From NCBI GenBank assembly GCA_000961655.1, contig LADR01000080.1, positions 1 to 54,426 on the forward strand: a stretch of 54,426 nucleotides of DNA, written 5' to 3'. The notes beneath the pieces were generated by a model. That model made no database searches, was not told the origin of the DNA, and worked only from the letters and a program-made list of their open reading frames with translations. The DNA comes from Desulfatitalea sp. BRH_c12. GTDB lineage: Bacteria; Desulfobacterota; Desulfobacteria; Desulfobacterales; Desulfosarcinaceae. The position numbers and the translations under genes were made by a program. Below, one piece after another: positions 45,236-53,541 of this stretch. Numbering within the stretch: the stretch's first letter is position 1; each line of letters starts with the position of its first letter.

Positions 45236-46380
45236 AGTACCACGCGACGCCCAAACAAAAACAAAACAAATGCGTGGGCGGAAGCAAGATTAAGGAGCGC
45301 AAAATAACGACACATAGTAGAAAAGGATTTTATGGGTCCATATTCATGCAAACGCGAACTGAAAAACGCAAGCAGGTATGCACCAATTTGTAGTGAGAAA
45401 AGTACCTGAAAGAAAAAACCAGATTTCAACAAGCTCATATTGCTGAAAAAAGCTATGAGGATGAATATGAAGGCCATATATCTGAGAACTTTGTGAGACC
45501 AGAGTTGCCAACCGAAAAGCGGATAGGTCCGAAGTGAAAGCATTTCGCGCATATCCAGTAGAGCCCACAAGGCTCGAAGGGCAACCCGCACCCGCATCCG
45601 ATACTCATCCCCATCAGACTTCAGCGTATCTTCATTCAAGATAGCTTCGGGTTCGAATACCACCCGAAACCCTTGTTTTCGGACAATGAGGGGTAAAACA
45701 AAATCCGGGAGCTGGTCCGGTCGCATTGGCCGGTAAAGGAATTTGCGCACTGCATCAATGCCGCCATTCACGCCTACGATAGAGCCAACTGAGGTTTCAG
45801 CCTTTCTTAAAAAATTCTCATACCGCATGTAGGCTGTGCATCCATCACCGACCCGAGACCCATCAGGATTAGAATAGATCATTTTTCCGGTAACATAGCC
45901 GACCGAAGCATCCTGGAAATTACGCGTCAGTTTCCTAAGCGCATCGCGTCGGTAAATCGAATTGGCATCGGAAAAAACGAGAATGTCCCCTTTTGCCCGC
46001 GATACGGCTATGTTCAGTGCGGCTGTTTTGCCTTGGCGCGTTTTTTGACGCAGGAGGCTCACATTGCATGCCGCGAATTCCTGAACCGCACGGTCAGTAC
46101 CGTCATCAGATGCATCGGAAACAACAATGATTTCCAGTTTGTCCTTTGGGTACTCCAATTGCAATTTATTCAGCAGCGTATCACGAATACAATCGCCTTC
46201 GTTGTACGCTGCGATCAGTATGCTGACCGTAGGCTCAATATCAGCTTTATATACGCGTTTTCTTAAGAAGGATGTCGCCACAAATATAAGGCAAGGATAA
46301 CCGACATAGATATAAACTATGGCGGCTAAAGAAAAAAATAACAAAAATTCAGCCAATGTTACACCCCAAAATGGATCCAA
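45214..46380 (-). CDS. Membrane-associated GT2 glycosyltransferase
   Basis: Protein of 388 residues with an N-terminal transmembrane helix (LAEFLLFFSLAAIVYIYVGY) and about two to three C-terminal helices. The GT2 core has VSILIAAYNEGD, IIVVSDASDDGTD, the metal-binding VFSDANS (DxD-like) and the acceptor-side GGIDAVRK. The layout with flanking membrane helices resembles polymerising or chain-extending GT2 enzymes of the BcsA/NodC kind, though the QxxRW motif was not found, so processivity is not supported. A 126-base gap with a large hairpin separates it from the EpsI gene upstream. Confidence 0.88.
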   Translation of the reverse strand: MDPFWGVTLAEFLLFFSLAAIVYIYVGYPCLIFVATSFLRKRVYKADIEPTVSILIAAYNEGDCIRDTLLNKLQLEYPKDKLEIIVVSDASDDGTDRAVQEFAACNVSLLRQKTRQGKTAALNIAVSRAKGDILVFSDANSIYRRDALRKLTRNFQDASVGYVTGKMIYSNPDGSRVGDGCTAYMRYENFLRKAETSVGSIVGVNGGIDAVRKFLYRPMRPDQLPDFVLPLIVRKQGFRVVFEPEAILNEDTLKSDGDEYRMRVRVALRALWALLDMREMLSLRTYPLFGWQLWSHKVLRYMAFIFILIAFFSNMSLLKSGFFFQVLFSLQIGAYLLAFFSSRLHEYGPIKSFSTMCRYFALLNLASAHAFVLFLFGRRVVLWTPRKG

Positions 46381-46410
46381 AAGTGTTTTATCAAGTCCCA
46401 GTTAAAACAA

Positions 46411-46494
46411 TTTCTGGTTATGCACTCCGCTCCCGTGACTTTCTTATGACACCCCATACCTGTATCTTACTGGAGCGAAGTTCATAACCAGAAA
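46411..46494. repeat. Large imperfect inverted repeat between EpsI and GT2 genes
   Basis: TTTCTGGTTATGCACTCCGC at 46411-46430 and the partner arm at 46472-46494 match as reverse complements over 23 bases with about three mismatches, enclosing 38 bases. It sits in the only sizeable gap of this part of the locus. It may act as an attenuator or transcript-stability hairpin, or be a palindromic repeat. Confidence 0.6.
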
Positions 46495-46506
46495 ACAATA
46501 TTTAAT

Positions 46507-47157
46507 CTAATGGGCTATGTACTCTTCAAACACTGGATAGAAACTTTTCAAAAAATCCGATATTATTGCAACCCCCCATTCAGGCGTATTGGCATCAAGA
46601 GAAACAGATACCCGCACAAAGGCATTATCACCCCGAGGGTGGATGAATTGATTGAGAAAAAGACTCAATTTCTGCTCGAAGGTAGAAAGATGCGCTGAAT
46701 GGCCCGCCTGAAACCAGTAGGCGATCTCAGATTTTTCCCGTCCGTTTTCCGCCACCATTGTAAGAAAAGGCAACCTGTCGAGATGCTTTGAATTCAGTTG
46801 AATCCGGCGTTCATCTCTTTTAGAAATTTTCCAGCCTTGACCAGGAAAGCACACCAGTGGATCATGTGCGGCACCGACTTTTTTGCCGGTGAAGTAATAG
46901 CCGATATACAAAGTGATTTGTAGGCCTTCTTTTTGAAAAACGCGAAACAAGTAATCATCCAGCTGCAGTTCTTCCACAATGTCAGACGCCAACGGTATAT
47001 CATCCTGAAAAGTCCACCCATCGAGATCCAGGATAGCCTTTTCAAGAGGTGTTTCTTTTGGGATAACTTGCTTATCAGGCTGCACATAAAGAAAAACGCC
47101 TGCACTTATCATCACAAGGGCAGCAATAACATTTCGTCTTAAGAACGTCTTTCCCAT
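46507..47157 (-). CDS. epsI: EpsI-domain protein (exosortase-associated)
   Basis: Protein of 216 residues with one N-terminal membrane helix (VIAALVMISAGVFLYVQ) and a periplasmic EpsI/DUF3485 domain. Recognisable parts are LDGWTFQDDIPL, YIGYYFTGKKVGAAHDPLVCFPGQGW and IAYWFQAGHSAHLSTFEQKL. EpsI accompanies exosortase, either fused or adjacent, and is needed for EPS production in Methylobacillus-type loci. Its start overlaps the exosortase stop by 19 bases, so the two are coupled. Confidence 0.92.
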   Translation of the reverse strand: MGKTFLRRNVIAALVMISAGVFLYVQPDKQVIPKETPLEKAILDLDGWTFQDDIPLASDIVEELQLDDYLFRVFQKEGLQITLYIGYYFTGKKVGAAHDPLVCFPGQGWKISKRDERRIQLNSKHLDRLPFLTMVAENGREKSEIAYWFQAGHSAHLSTFEQKLSLFLNQFIHPRGDNAFVRVSVSLDANTPEWGVAIISDFLKSFYPVFEEYIAH

Positions 47158-48005
47158 CTCGACAAGAACCCCCTGAAACAGAAGATAGCCACCAATGCCA
47201 GCAAAAAAACGGCTACCCCAAAAAAAGTGTGGACAGTCTCTGTGGTGACATCGATGTCGAAAAAATAAAATAGTGCGACCATTACCGTTACTCGGAAAAT
47301 ATTAACGAATATCGCCACTGGAACGGCAAAAAGGCACAGTGCGACCCGCAATGCGTTCCTTGTCAATGCCATATATCCGAACAATGTACAAATCATCAGT
47401 ATGGAAATCACAGATCGAAGACCGCTGCAGGCCTGAACGACCTGCAGAGTATACCCCGGAATATGGATAATGTTGCCTTCTCTGAGTACGGGTATACCAA
47501 TAAATCTGGCAATCTCACAAGAAGCGGCTGAAACAAAGAGTTGCAAAGGTATCGTCAATAGACTGAATATTTGTGCCGGTACAGGTATCATGAATATCAG
47601 AAAAAATATCGGAAAAAGATAACTGCGAACATGGAATGAACCAAAGATATAAAGGGTCAGTGAAAAAACAGTGGTCACAATAGACAAGTATGCAAGCGTA
47701 TTTATCCCTGCAAAGCTTGCAACGATATAAATCAAAATGCTGAAAGTCAAAAATAAAAGTCCCCAAGAGGACCTATCAATAGGAATATTATTGTTTAAAC
47801 GGTAGATTCTGAAACAAAGATACACCGAAATCGGCAAAACCAGAAAGCCATGGTTGTAATCATCATTCGTATACCAAAATTCAATAAGATCGCGCCAAGC
47901 CGGAAGAAAAACCAGCACAAGCAGCGTGCCGAAAAAGGCTACAGTCAAAGTACGATAATTTTTTTTAATGATCATTTCCATAGAAGATCCAGGCGTGAAG
48001 GACAT
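47139..48005 (-). CDS. Exosortase (Xrt)
   Basis: Integral membrane cysteine protease/transpeptidase of 288 residues with about eight transmembrane helices. Signature motifs: NDDYNHGFLVLPIS near the first loop, the catalytic cysteine in VVQACSGLRS, the arginine in VNIFRVTVM and the histidine in TVHTFFG. These are the Cys-Arg-His residues of exosortases. The enzyme processes PEP-CTERM proteins such as the one at 23215-23832. Its coupling to EpsI and to glycosyltransferases identifies the locus as an EPS/exosortase island. The subtype (A or other) is not certain. The start is by length; an alternative ATG lies 8 codons in. Confidence 0.93.
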   Translation of the reverse strand: MSFTPGSSMEMIIKKNYRTLTVAFFGTLLVLVFLPAWRDLIEFWYTNDDYNHGFLVLPISVYLCFRIYRLNNNIPIDRSSWGLLFLTFSILIYIVASFAGINTLAYLSIVTTVFSLTLYIFGSFHVRSYLFPIFFLIFMIPVPAQIFSLLTIPLQLFVSAASCEIARFIGIPVLREGNIIHIPGYTLQVVQACSGLRSVISILMICTLFGYMALTRNALRVALCLFAVPVAIFVNIFRVTVMVALFYFFDIDVTTETVHTFFGVAVFLLALVAIFCFRGFLSRWERRS

Positions 48006-48008
48006 AGT

Positions 48009-49223
48009 TCAGTGGGTTTCCAGCAGTCGAATCATCTCGGCAGCAGGTATTCTTGCCAGTGAATTGATATTATCTTTAGCACGGCACACCACATATGGTT
48101 GAGATACAACCGCAAAATCCGATTGCCAACTACCAGGCTTTAAATAAGTTGTCCCAAACAACACCCACACATTGGCAATCGGATTCAACCCGGCACGTTC
48201 TAATATCAATTTCAAGTCTGCTTTCTCCTCGAAAAACAAAGAACCGGTAATATAGTGGTGTGAATCAGCAGTATATTCCTTTAAAGATAGCTTAAGGGCA
48301 AAGTGGATGGGGGACCTGACGTATACCGCGGCCTGATGAGGTGAGCCAATAGCGACAATACAATCTTCTGGGGTAAATGAGCGATTCAAGAATGTCGCAC
48401 ACGTTTCATAATCAGCTAAGACCCGCTGTGGCGTGAATTGATCTGTTGTTCCGGGTTGTGCCATGACAATATTGATGACCGCTGTTCTAATCTGAAATGC
48501 ACCCATTAGAATAACGACGAATACTATTATTGACGTGGGTTTGAAACGATTCGGTATTTTGTGCCTTACTGCGTCGATCATTGACGCAACAGAAAATATA
48601 AATAATGGGATTATGAAATAAGCATATCGAATATGGACATAATGGGTTCGCGCAGCACCAATTATCGAAATGCATATGATCATGATAAGCAGAACAAATG
48701 CAACCGGCTTTCTATGAGAGCCTGCCCAAATAAGACCGATAGCGGAAAAACCGCCCAAAAAAAGGGTTATTGGAAGCCCTGCGTCAACAATGGGTGTGAA
48801 GAATCGCTCAAAAATGTAAGGATAGTTGTATAGTTTACGGAAAGCTTCGAAAGGTTCTAATTGAAAGTTTGAATACATGCCTGCAAGAACCTGTGTACCG
48901 GCAATACTAATCAAACTGCAAAAGCATAAAAAACCAATGAATGCTGTTGTACGCCACACACAATAAGCGATTCCGAATTGTTCTTTGGAATACAGAAAAA
49001 TGAATAGCAGGCAAATACACAAAAAGGCCATTAAATGAAGCTGAATAAATACAAAAAAGATTGCCAGGCAAGTGATGATTTTATCCAAAAAATATTCTGT
49101 GGATCGCAACCACTTGCGGCAACAATAAACAGTGATGGCCAGCAAGGTGAAAAATAACACAACATACAAGGGGTTAACGTCCAAAAGCATTTTTAGGATA
49201 TGAAAATCCGGAAAAATTACCAT
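48009..49223 (-). CDS. ArnT-like membrane glycosyltransferase, C-terminal fragment
   Basis: Polytopic membrane segment of 404 residues (about 8 helices and a soluble C-terminal domain). It lacks the catalytic N-terminal part of GT39/GT83-type transferases, which is found in the adjacent open frame 49277-49966. The 5' end (IFPDFHILKMLLDVNPLYVV) reads as the middle of a protein, and ATG 49223 has no ribosome site. Removing one T from the run at 49212-49216 and one from the run near 49279 would restore a single protein of about 650 residues. Confidence 0.75.
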   Translation of the reverse strand: MVIFPDFHILKMLLDVNPLYVVLFFTLLAITVYCCRKWLRSTEYFLDKIITCLAIFFVFIQLHLMAFLCICLLFIFLYSKEQFGIAYCVWRTTAFIGFLCFCSLISIAGTQVLAGMYSNFQLEPFEAFRKLYNYPYIFERFFTPIVDAGLPITLFLGGFSAIGLIWAGSHRKPVAFVLLIMIICISIIGAARTHYVHIRYAYFIIPLFIFSVASMIDAVRHKIPNRFKPTSIIVFVVILMGAFQIRTAVINIVMAQPGTTDQFTPQRVLADYETCATFLNRSFTPEDCIVAIGSPHQAAVYVRSPIHFALKLSLKEYTADSHHYITGSLFFEEKADLKLILERAGLNPIANVWVLFGTTYLKPGSWQSDFAVVSQPYVVCRAKDNINSLARIPAAEMIRLLETH

Positions 49224-49276
49224 ATATGCTGCCTAAGTGTGCTTTACCGGAAAAAGTAGAAATGAGGATCGACCCG

Positions 49277-49966
49277 TCAAATATAACTTTGCAGAAACAT
49301 ATAAAGGATTTTAGGATATACGGCCCAAAATACGAATAAAATAAAAAAGCCGGATATAGAGACGATCATTTTTCTCGAAAGACGGCTGTCGATCACAATG
49401 GGCGTCAGATAGCATATCAGCGGTAAAATTGCCGCCTCATGCAGGGTTATCGATAACACGGAAAAAAAAATCAGTCCTGGGAGGTAAACTTTAGCGGATC
49501 GGAAGTACCCCAAAAAAAAGAATGTCCACATAGCCAGTACTGTAAACAAAAACGTTTCGTACATTCTTGGCATTCTAGAAAAATAAATGGCCACCGGGGA
49601 AACGGCGAACAAAAAGGCGGCAATGACAGCGACCCCGTTTTTACGGGTTAATGTCTTACAGAACACGAAAACCAGAAGAATATTGAGAACACCGATTAGC
49701 GCATTCGGAAATCGAAAAGCAAACTCCATATCTGAAAAAAAACGGGCTGAGAGTGTCTGAAGGTAAATGAGTGGCACTGCTCGGGTGTAAAGTTTTCCGC
49801 TTGGCATGAGGGGAACGCCATGCTCGCTTATTGCGCATGCACCAAGCACATGATAGGCGTTATCGCCTTCAATGGGCAAGTCGCCCAATCTGTAGAATCT
49901 TAACCAAGCGCCAAGTATAAAGATCATTGCAAGCAGGATGATCGTGCGATTGTTCATGGTAAGCAT
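49277..49966 (-). CDS. ArnT-like membrane glycosyltransferase, N-terminal fragment
   Basis: 229 residues with about five helices. The first periplasmic loop has the acidic motif LPIEGDNAYHVLGACAISEHG, comparable to the DE motif of PMT/ArnT-type transferases that use polyprenyl-phosphate sugars. FRFPNALIGVLNILLVFVFC is the family's second-helix signature. It stops early, after FLQSYI, and the missing half lies in a shifted frame downstream (48009-49223). Either a recent double frameshift or a homopolymer error in the sequence. The locus also encodes DPM1-like enzymes that would supply polyprenyl-phosphate sugar. Confidence 0.75.
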   Translation of the reverse strand: MLTMNNRTIILLAMIFILGAWLRFYRLGDLPIEGDNAYHVLGACAISEHGVPLMPSGKLYTRAVPLIYLQTLSARFFSDMEFAFRFPNALIGVLNILLVFVFCKTLTRKNGVAVIAAFLFAVSPVAIYFSRMPRMYETFLFTVLAMWTFFFLGYFRSAKVYLPGLIFFSVLSITLHEAAILPLICYLTPIVIDSRLSRKMIVSISGFFILFVFWAVYPKILYMFLQSYI

Positions 49967-50023
49967 GCAGTTGGCATTTTACGACCTAAATAAGGGTGTT
50001 ATCGTAGTGACGTGAAGAATCAG

Positions 50024-50962
50024 TTAGAAACTTTTTTCGATCGTATACTCTTTGACCTGTCTACCGTGAGTGAATGCTATGATTTCGCCCAGCAAGCCGA
50101 GCCCCGCGGTTTCGACACCTGCAACCATCAAGATGACTGCGGTCAACAGTTCAGAGCTACTGCCCACAGGCATCTCCAGGAAAAGTTTCTGGAAGAAAAC
50201 CCACAAGGCGATGAGTCCCCCCGCGGCCGTAAGGCCTGAACCGATGATGCTGAAGAAGCGTAGCGGTTTTCGACTGAAGCGCAGATTGAAATATACTGTG
50301 CCGATATCCACGAGGCGTCCAATGTATTCCGACACACTGTAAAACCCTGTTTTCCCGCGCTCTTGGTAATGGGCGCAGGGGATTTCGCGGATTCTGTAGC
50401 CCTTCTGCTTGGCCATTATCGGCAAGAAACGGTAAAGATTTCCGTAAACACGTATCTTTTCGAGTACCTCGCGACGGAAAACGCGCGTTGTACAGCTCAA
50501 ATCGTGCAATTGACTACCCGTGATGAAAGCCAGGAACTTGTTGAACAGTCGTGATTGCAATTGGTTGAGGGCGGAATCCACCCGATGGTGCCGCCAGGGG
50601 CAGACAATGTCGACATCATCACTAAAAGCATCCAGCAACGTACCAAGGCCTTCTGCCGTGATCTGCTGGTAAGAACCACACATGACCAGGATCTCCGAGC
50701 AGCTTTCCTTCAGTGCTGCACGAACGCAAACCGCTTGGGATACCTTGCGCGGGAATGCGAAGGCTTTAATGTTCGGACACGTGCGCAATAATTGATCCAG
50801 GTGAGATTTAAGAAAGCGTTCAGTTCCGTTGGCAATGATCACTAATTCAAAGGCAACCTCGCGACTCTCGAAAATATGGTGTAGTGCCTGCACGTAGTTT
50901 GCTATATCTGGGCTTTGCTCATCCAGCAGTATCGCGACCGATATATCAGTTTTGCAAATCAT
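50024..50962 (-). CDS. GT2 glycosyltransferase, DPM1/GtrB-like, degenerate active site
   Basis: Protein of 312 residues: GT2 domain plus two C-terminal membrane helices (SIIGSGLTAAGGLIALWVFF and LTAVILMVAGVETAGLGLLG), the GtrB layout. The second half is well kept (LHDLSCTTRVFRREVLE, IREIPCAHYQERGKTGFYS). Where relatives have the metal-binding DxD-like strand (MDGDLQNDP in the neighbour), this protein has VMCGSYQQITAE, with no aspartates. It may be inactive, or a partner of the intact DPM1-like enzyme just upstream, whose stop overlaps its start by 17 bases. Confidence 0.8.
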   Translation of the reverse strand: MICKTDISVAILLDEQSPDIANYVQALHHIFESREVAFELVIIANGTERFLKSHLDQLLRTCPNIKAFAFPRKVSQAVCVRAALKESCSEILVMCGSYQQITAEGLGTLLDAFSDDVDIVCPWRHHRVDSALNQLQSRLFNKFLAFITGSQLHDLSCTTRVFRREVLEKIRVYGNLYRFLPIMAKQKGYRIREIPCAHYQERGKTGFYSVSEYIGRLVDIGTVYFNLRFSRKPLRFFSIIGSGLTAAGGLIALWVFFQKLFLEMPVGSSSELLTAVILMVAGVETAGLGLLGEIIAFTHGRQVKEYTIEKSF

Positions 50963-51926
50963 TGCCAGTGCCCTCGCTATGAATGGTGAGATTTCTTTTG
51001 TTGATTTCAGGAAGATCGGTATGCGTTAAATCACTATTGGCGACTATCAGTTCACCTATCATGCCCATCAGGACAAGCATCAATATCGCCTTCAAATTTA
51101 AGATGGTCAGCAGTAAGAAAAAACCGGGTTTGCCGTCTGTCCAGCCCAAAAATGTCGCTATAATCGCAAGAAAGCCGAAGAACACCATCAAAGCCCCAAA
51201 GGGAAATGCGCAGATGGAAAAACCGATCAGGGGCGTACTGGAGAATCGAATAATGAGATTCATGGAGAAAATGTCGCTGAAAACTTTAAAAATTCGGCTG
51301 AAACCATATTTGCTTTGGCCAAACCGCCTTGGCAAGTGGTTGACCGGCATCTCGATGACGCGGGCACCGGTCATGCTGGCCAAGGCCGGAAAAAAGCGGT
51401 GCATCTCACCATAGGCGTGAATAGATCTGATGCAATCCGCACGATAAATTTTTAAGGAACATCCATAGTCGTGGAGACGGACCCCTGTGCTTTTTGAAAT
51501 GATATAATTGGCAATCCTGGATGGAAGCACCCTCGAAAAGTGATCCTTGCGCTCTTTACGCCAACCACTCACGATATCCACACTATCATCTTCAAACAGT
51601 TTGAGCATTCGGGGAATATCGGCTGGATCGTTTTGCAAATCCCCATCCATGGTCGCAATGAACTTTCCGCAAGCATGATCGAATCCAGCGACCATGGCGG
51701 CTGTTTGCCCGAAATTGCGGCGGAACTTAATTCCTCGCAGATGCGGAACAGACGCTTTGAGTTGTTCTATTTTTTTCCAAGTTTCATCTGTAGAGCCATC
51801 GTCAACTAAAATGATTTCATAGGTAAAATCAAAATTCGATGTGGTCTCAAGAATTCTTGAAACAAGTTCGTCAATGGAATCCGCCTCATTATAGAGCGGG
51901 ACGACAATGCTAATGTATTTTTTCAT
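50946..51926 (-). CDS. DPM1/GtrB-like polyprenyl-phosphate glycosyltransferase
   Basis: Protein of 326 residues; ATG 51926 follows AGAAGG, and the 13 earlier codons are not needed. GT2 motifs are intact: SIVVPLYNEADSI, IILVDDGSTDETW, RNFGQTAAMVAGFDHA, ATMDGDLQNDP (metal site) and YGCSLKIYR. Two membrane helices follow (APPFGALMVFFGFLAII-like and AILMLVLMGMIGELIVA). Such enzymes transfer a sugar to undecaprenyl phosphate, giving the donor for GT-C transferases like the split ArnT-like gene just downstream. The sugar is probably a hexose but is not determinable. Confidence 0.9.
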   Translation of the reverse strand: MKKYISIVVPLYNEADSIDELVSRILETTSNFDFTYEIILVDDGSTDETWKKIEQLKASVPHLRGIKFRRNFGQTAAMVAGFDHACGKFIATMDGDLQNDPADIPRMLKLFEDDSVDIVSGWRKERKDHFSRVLPSRIANYIISKSTGVRLHDYGCSLKIYRADCIRSIHAYGEMHRFFPALASMTGARVIEMPVNHLPRRFGQSKYGFSRIFKVFSDIFSMNLIIRFSSTPLIGFSICAFPFGALMVFFGFLAIIATFLGWTDGKPGFFLLLTILNLKAILMLVLMGMIGELIVANSDLTHTDLPEINKRNLTIHSEGTGNDLQN

Positions 51927-51961
51927 ATTCCAACCTTCTCGAACCGAATGGGTGCATGCGA

Positions 51962-53464
51962 TCAATGGATAAGTAGCGCGAGATCATCCCTGAATGCCGG
52001 CAAGCGAATTGAAATTCGCCCCTGATGGACATCCACTTTGACGTTGGACTGCTGGCCAGAGTCAGGTTGATACACCCTCATATTGTATACGCCATCATGC
52101 AGGGATAGACCTTGAATCGTGGCATGACCGGGCGGGTAGTGGTGTCCAGCTTCCCCATTCGGGGATTCAAGATAGATGATCGCACGCGCATCGTTGTGAA
52201 GACAATAGCTGTTTGCGACGGGGTGATCGATCACAACCCGCTGGGCGGGTCGGAGCCCTGTGGGATCCCCGGCATCTTCGACGAAAGTATTGAAGTGCTT
52301 GAAATGGGTCTCCGCAAGGGTGTTTAAACGGTATGCGGCTTTCCGCTGATGCGTTAGCGAATCAGACCAGCCTATAAGGCCGGATAGCTTGGAAGCCAAC
52401 CTGGGCACCCATTCAGTATCAGCGATTGAAACACTATCGGCATATCCGGCCGCTGCCGCGACACGGGCCATGTACATGCGCCACCAGTATTTGCGGCCAC
52501 GCGTCTGCAGCAAGGAATCCTTATTGATCTCCAAGTTATTCGATCCATAAAAATACAAGCGTTGCTTTTTGGCAGCATTAAAATCGATATTACGGACCGA
52601 GACAGTCGGCTTTCCGAATTGCCGAAAGGTTTCCACATGGTCGCTATAACGGCCTGAGTCTTTAATGATCAAATCGAGATGGGGATGAGCGATTGAAAAA
52701 TCCCCCATTCGCCGGCCGCCTTCATCGTTGAGTGTCAAAAGAACACGGATGCCGTCCTCTTTTTCTTTTTGACGTATGGCCGATATAATGACATCGACCC
52801 ACTCACGATTGGCCGCGGTGCCGTTGCCTATCTCATTCATGATGTCATAAAAGACATTGCCGATATCGGCGGTTGCATCAATGACACGGTGCACATAGGC
52901 AATCTGGTGTTTCAGCAGCAAAGGGTTGGCAATAGTGGAAAACTCTTGAGGCCCGGCGTGCGCGGCGATCTCCGGGTTTACATTATTCAGTGGATTATAA
53001 TAATTTTCTGTCCACTTTTTTTTCCAGTGGACTGACTGCCAAAACTGCAAATGAACGACAATCCCGGCGCGCTCGAACTGCCGGCACGCTTTGCGCAATT
53101 CGCGAAAGTAAGCATCATTGAATTGGTTGAGGTTGAATTTATCCGGATTGACAGAAGCGCGTTCGAAAAGATTGATCGCGGGTGGGTTGACGACAATGGA
53201 TGGCGGATAAGAACGAACGTTGCCATAGCCGAAACGCACCGCCCAATCCAACCAGTCCGCGTAGTCTTCGCCGTTGCCGCGCGGCAAATAAGTCAATATA
53301 TGCTGTGGGCTGGGGCCATAGGCGCGCACGGGTTTCCCCTTGAATGTCAGTATCGGAGGATTGCCCGATTCACTGGTGACCGTCAATTGACCATAGGTTA
53401 CAAGCGGCGTTGCAAAAATGGAGAACAACACCAATATCCCTGTTCCAACAAGTTTCAGGACCAT
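51962..53464 (-). CDS. Secreted TIM-barrel glycoside hydrolase-like protein
   Basis: Exported protein of 500 residues; ATG 53464 begins the signal peptide (VLKLVGTGILVLFSIFATPLVTYG). An upstream in-frame extension to 53923 merely reads through the neighbouring gene in the wrong frame. The core looks like a GH5/GH39-type barrel: GKPVRAYGPSPQHIL, WLDWAVRFGYGNVRSYP, the acid/base region VFYDIMNEIGNG and IKDSGRYSDHV with FGKPTVSVRNIDF near the expected nucleophile strand. The last 90 residues form a beta domain (HATIQGLSLHDGVYNMRVYQP). EPS loci often carry such hydrolases, for example PslG, which cut the polymer during secretion. The catalytic nucleophile is not certain. Confidence 0.7.
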   Translation of the reverse strand: MVLKLVGTGILVLFSIFATPLVTYGQLTVTSESGNPPILTFKGKPVRAYGPSPQHILTYLPRGNGEDYADWLDWAVRFGYGNVRSYPPSIVVNPPAINLFERASVNPDKFNLNQFNDAYFRELRKACRQFERAGIVVHLQFWQSVHWKKKWTENYYNPLNNVNPEIAAHAGPQEFSTIANPLLLKHQIAYVHRVIDATADIGNVFYDIMNEIGNGTAANREWVDVIISAIRQKEKEDGIRVLLTLNDEGGRRMGDFSIAHPHLDLIIKDSGRYSDHVETFRQFGKPTVSVRNIDFNAAKKQRLYFYGSNNLEINKDSLLQTRGRKYWWRMYMARVAAAAGYADSVSIADTEWVPRLASKLSGLIGWSDSLTHQRKAAYRLNTLAETHFKHFNTFVEDAGDPTGLRPAQRVVIDHPVANSYCLHNDARAIIYLESPNGEAGHHYPPGHATIQGLSLHDGVYNMRVYQPDSGQQSNVKVDVHQGRISIRLPAFRDDLALLIH

Positions 53465-53541
53465 AATGCCTGCCTGCGTTTTCCAGGCAATCGCCGTTTT
53501 GGCCGACGGTAGTTTTATCAGAATCAGAAGAGACACTGGTA

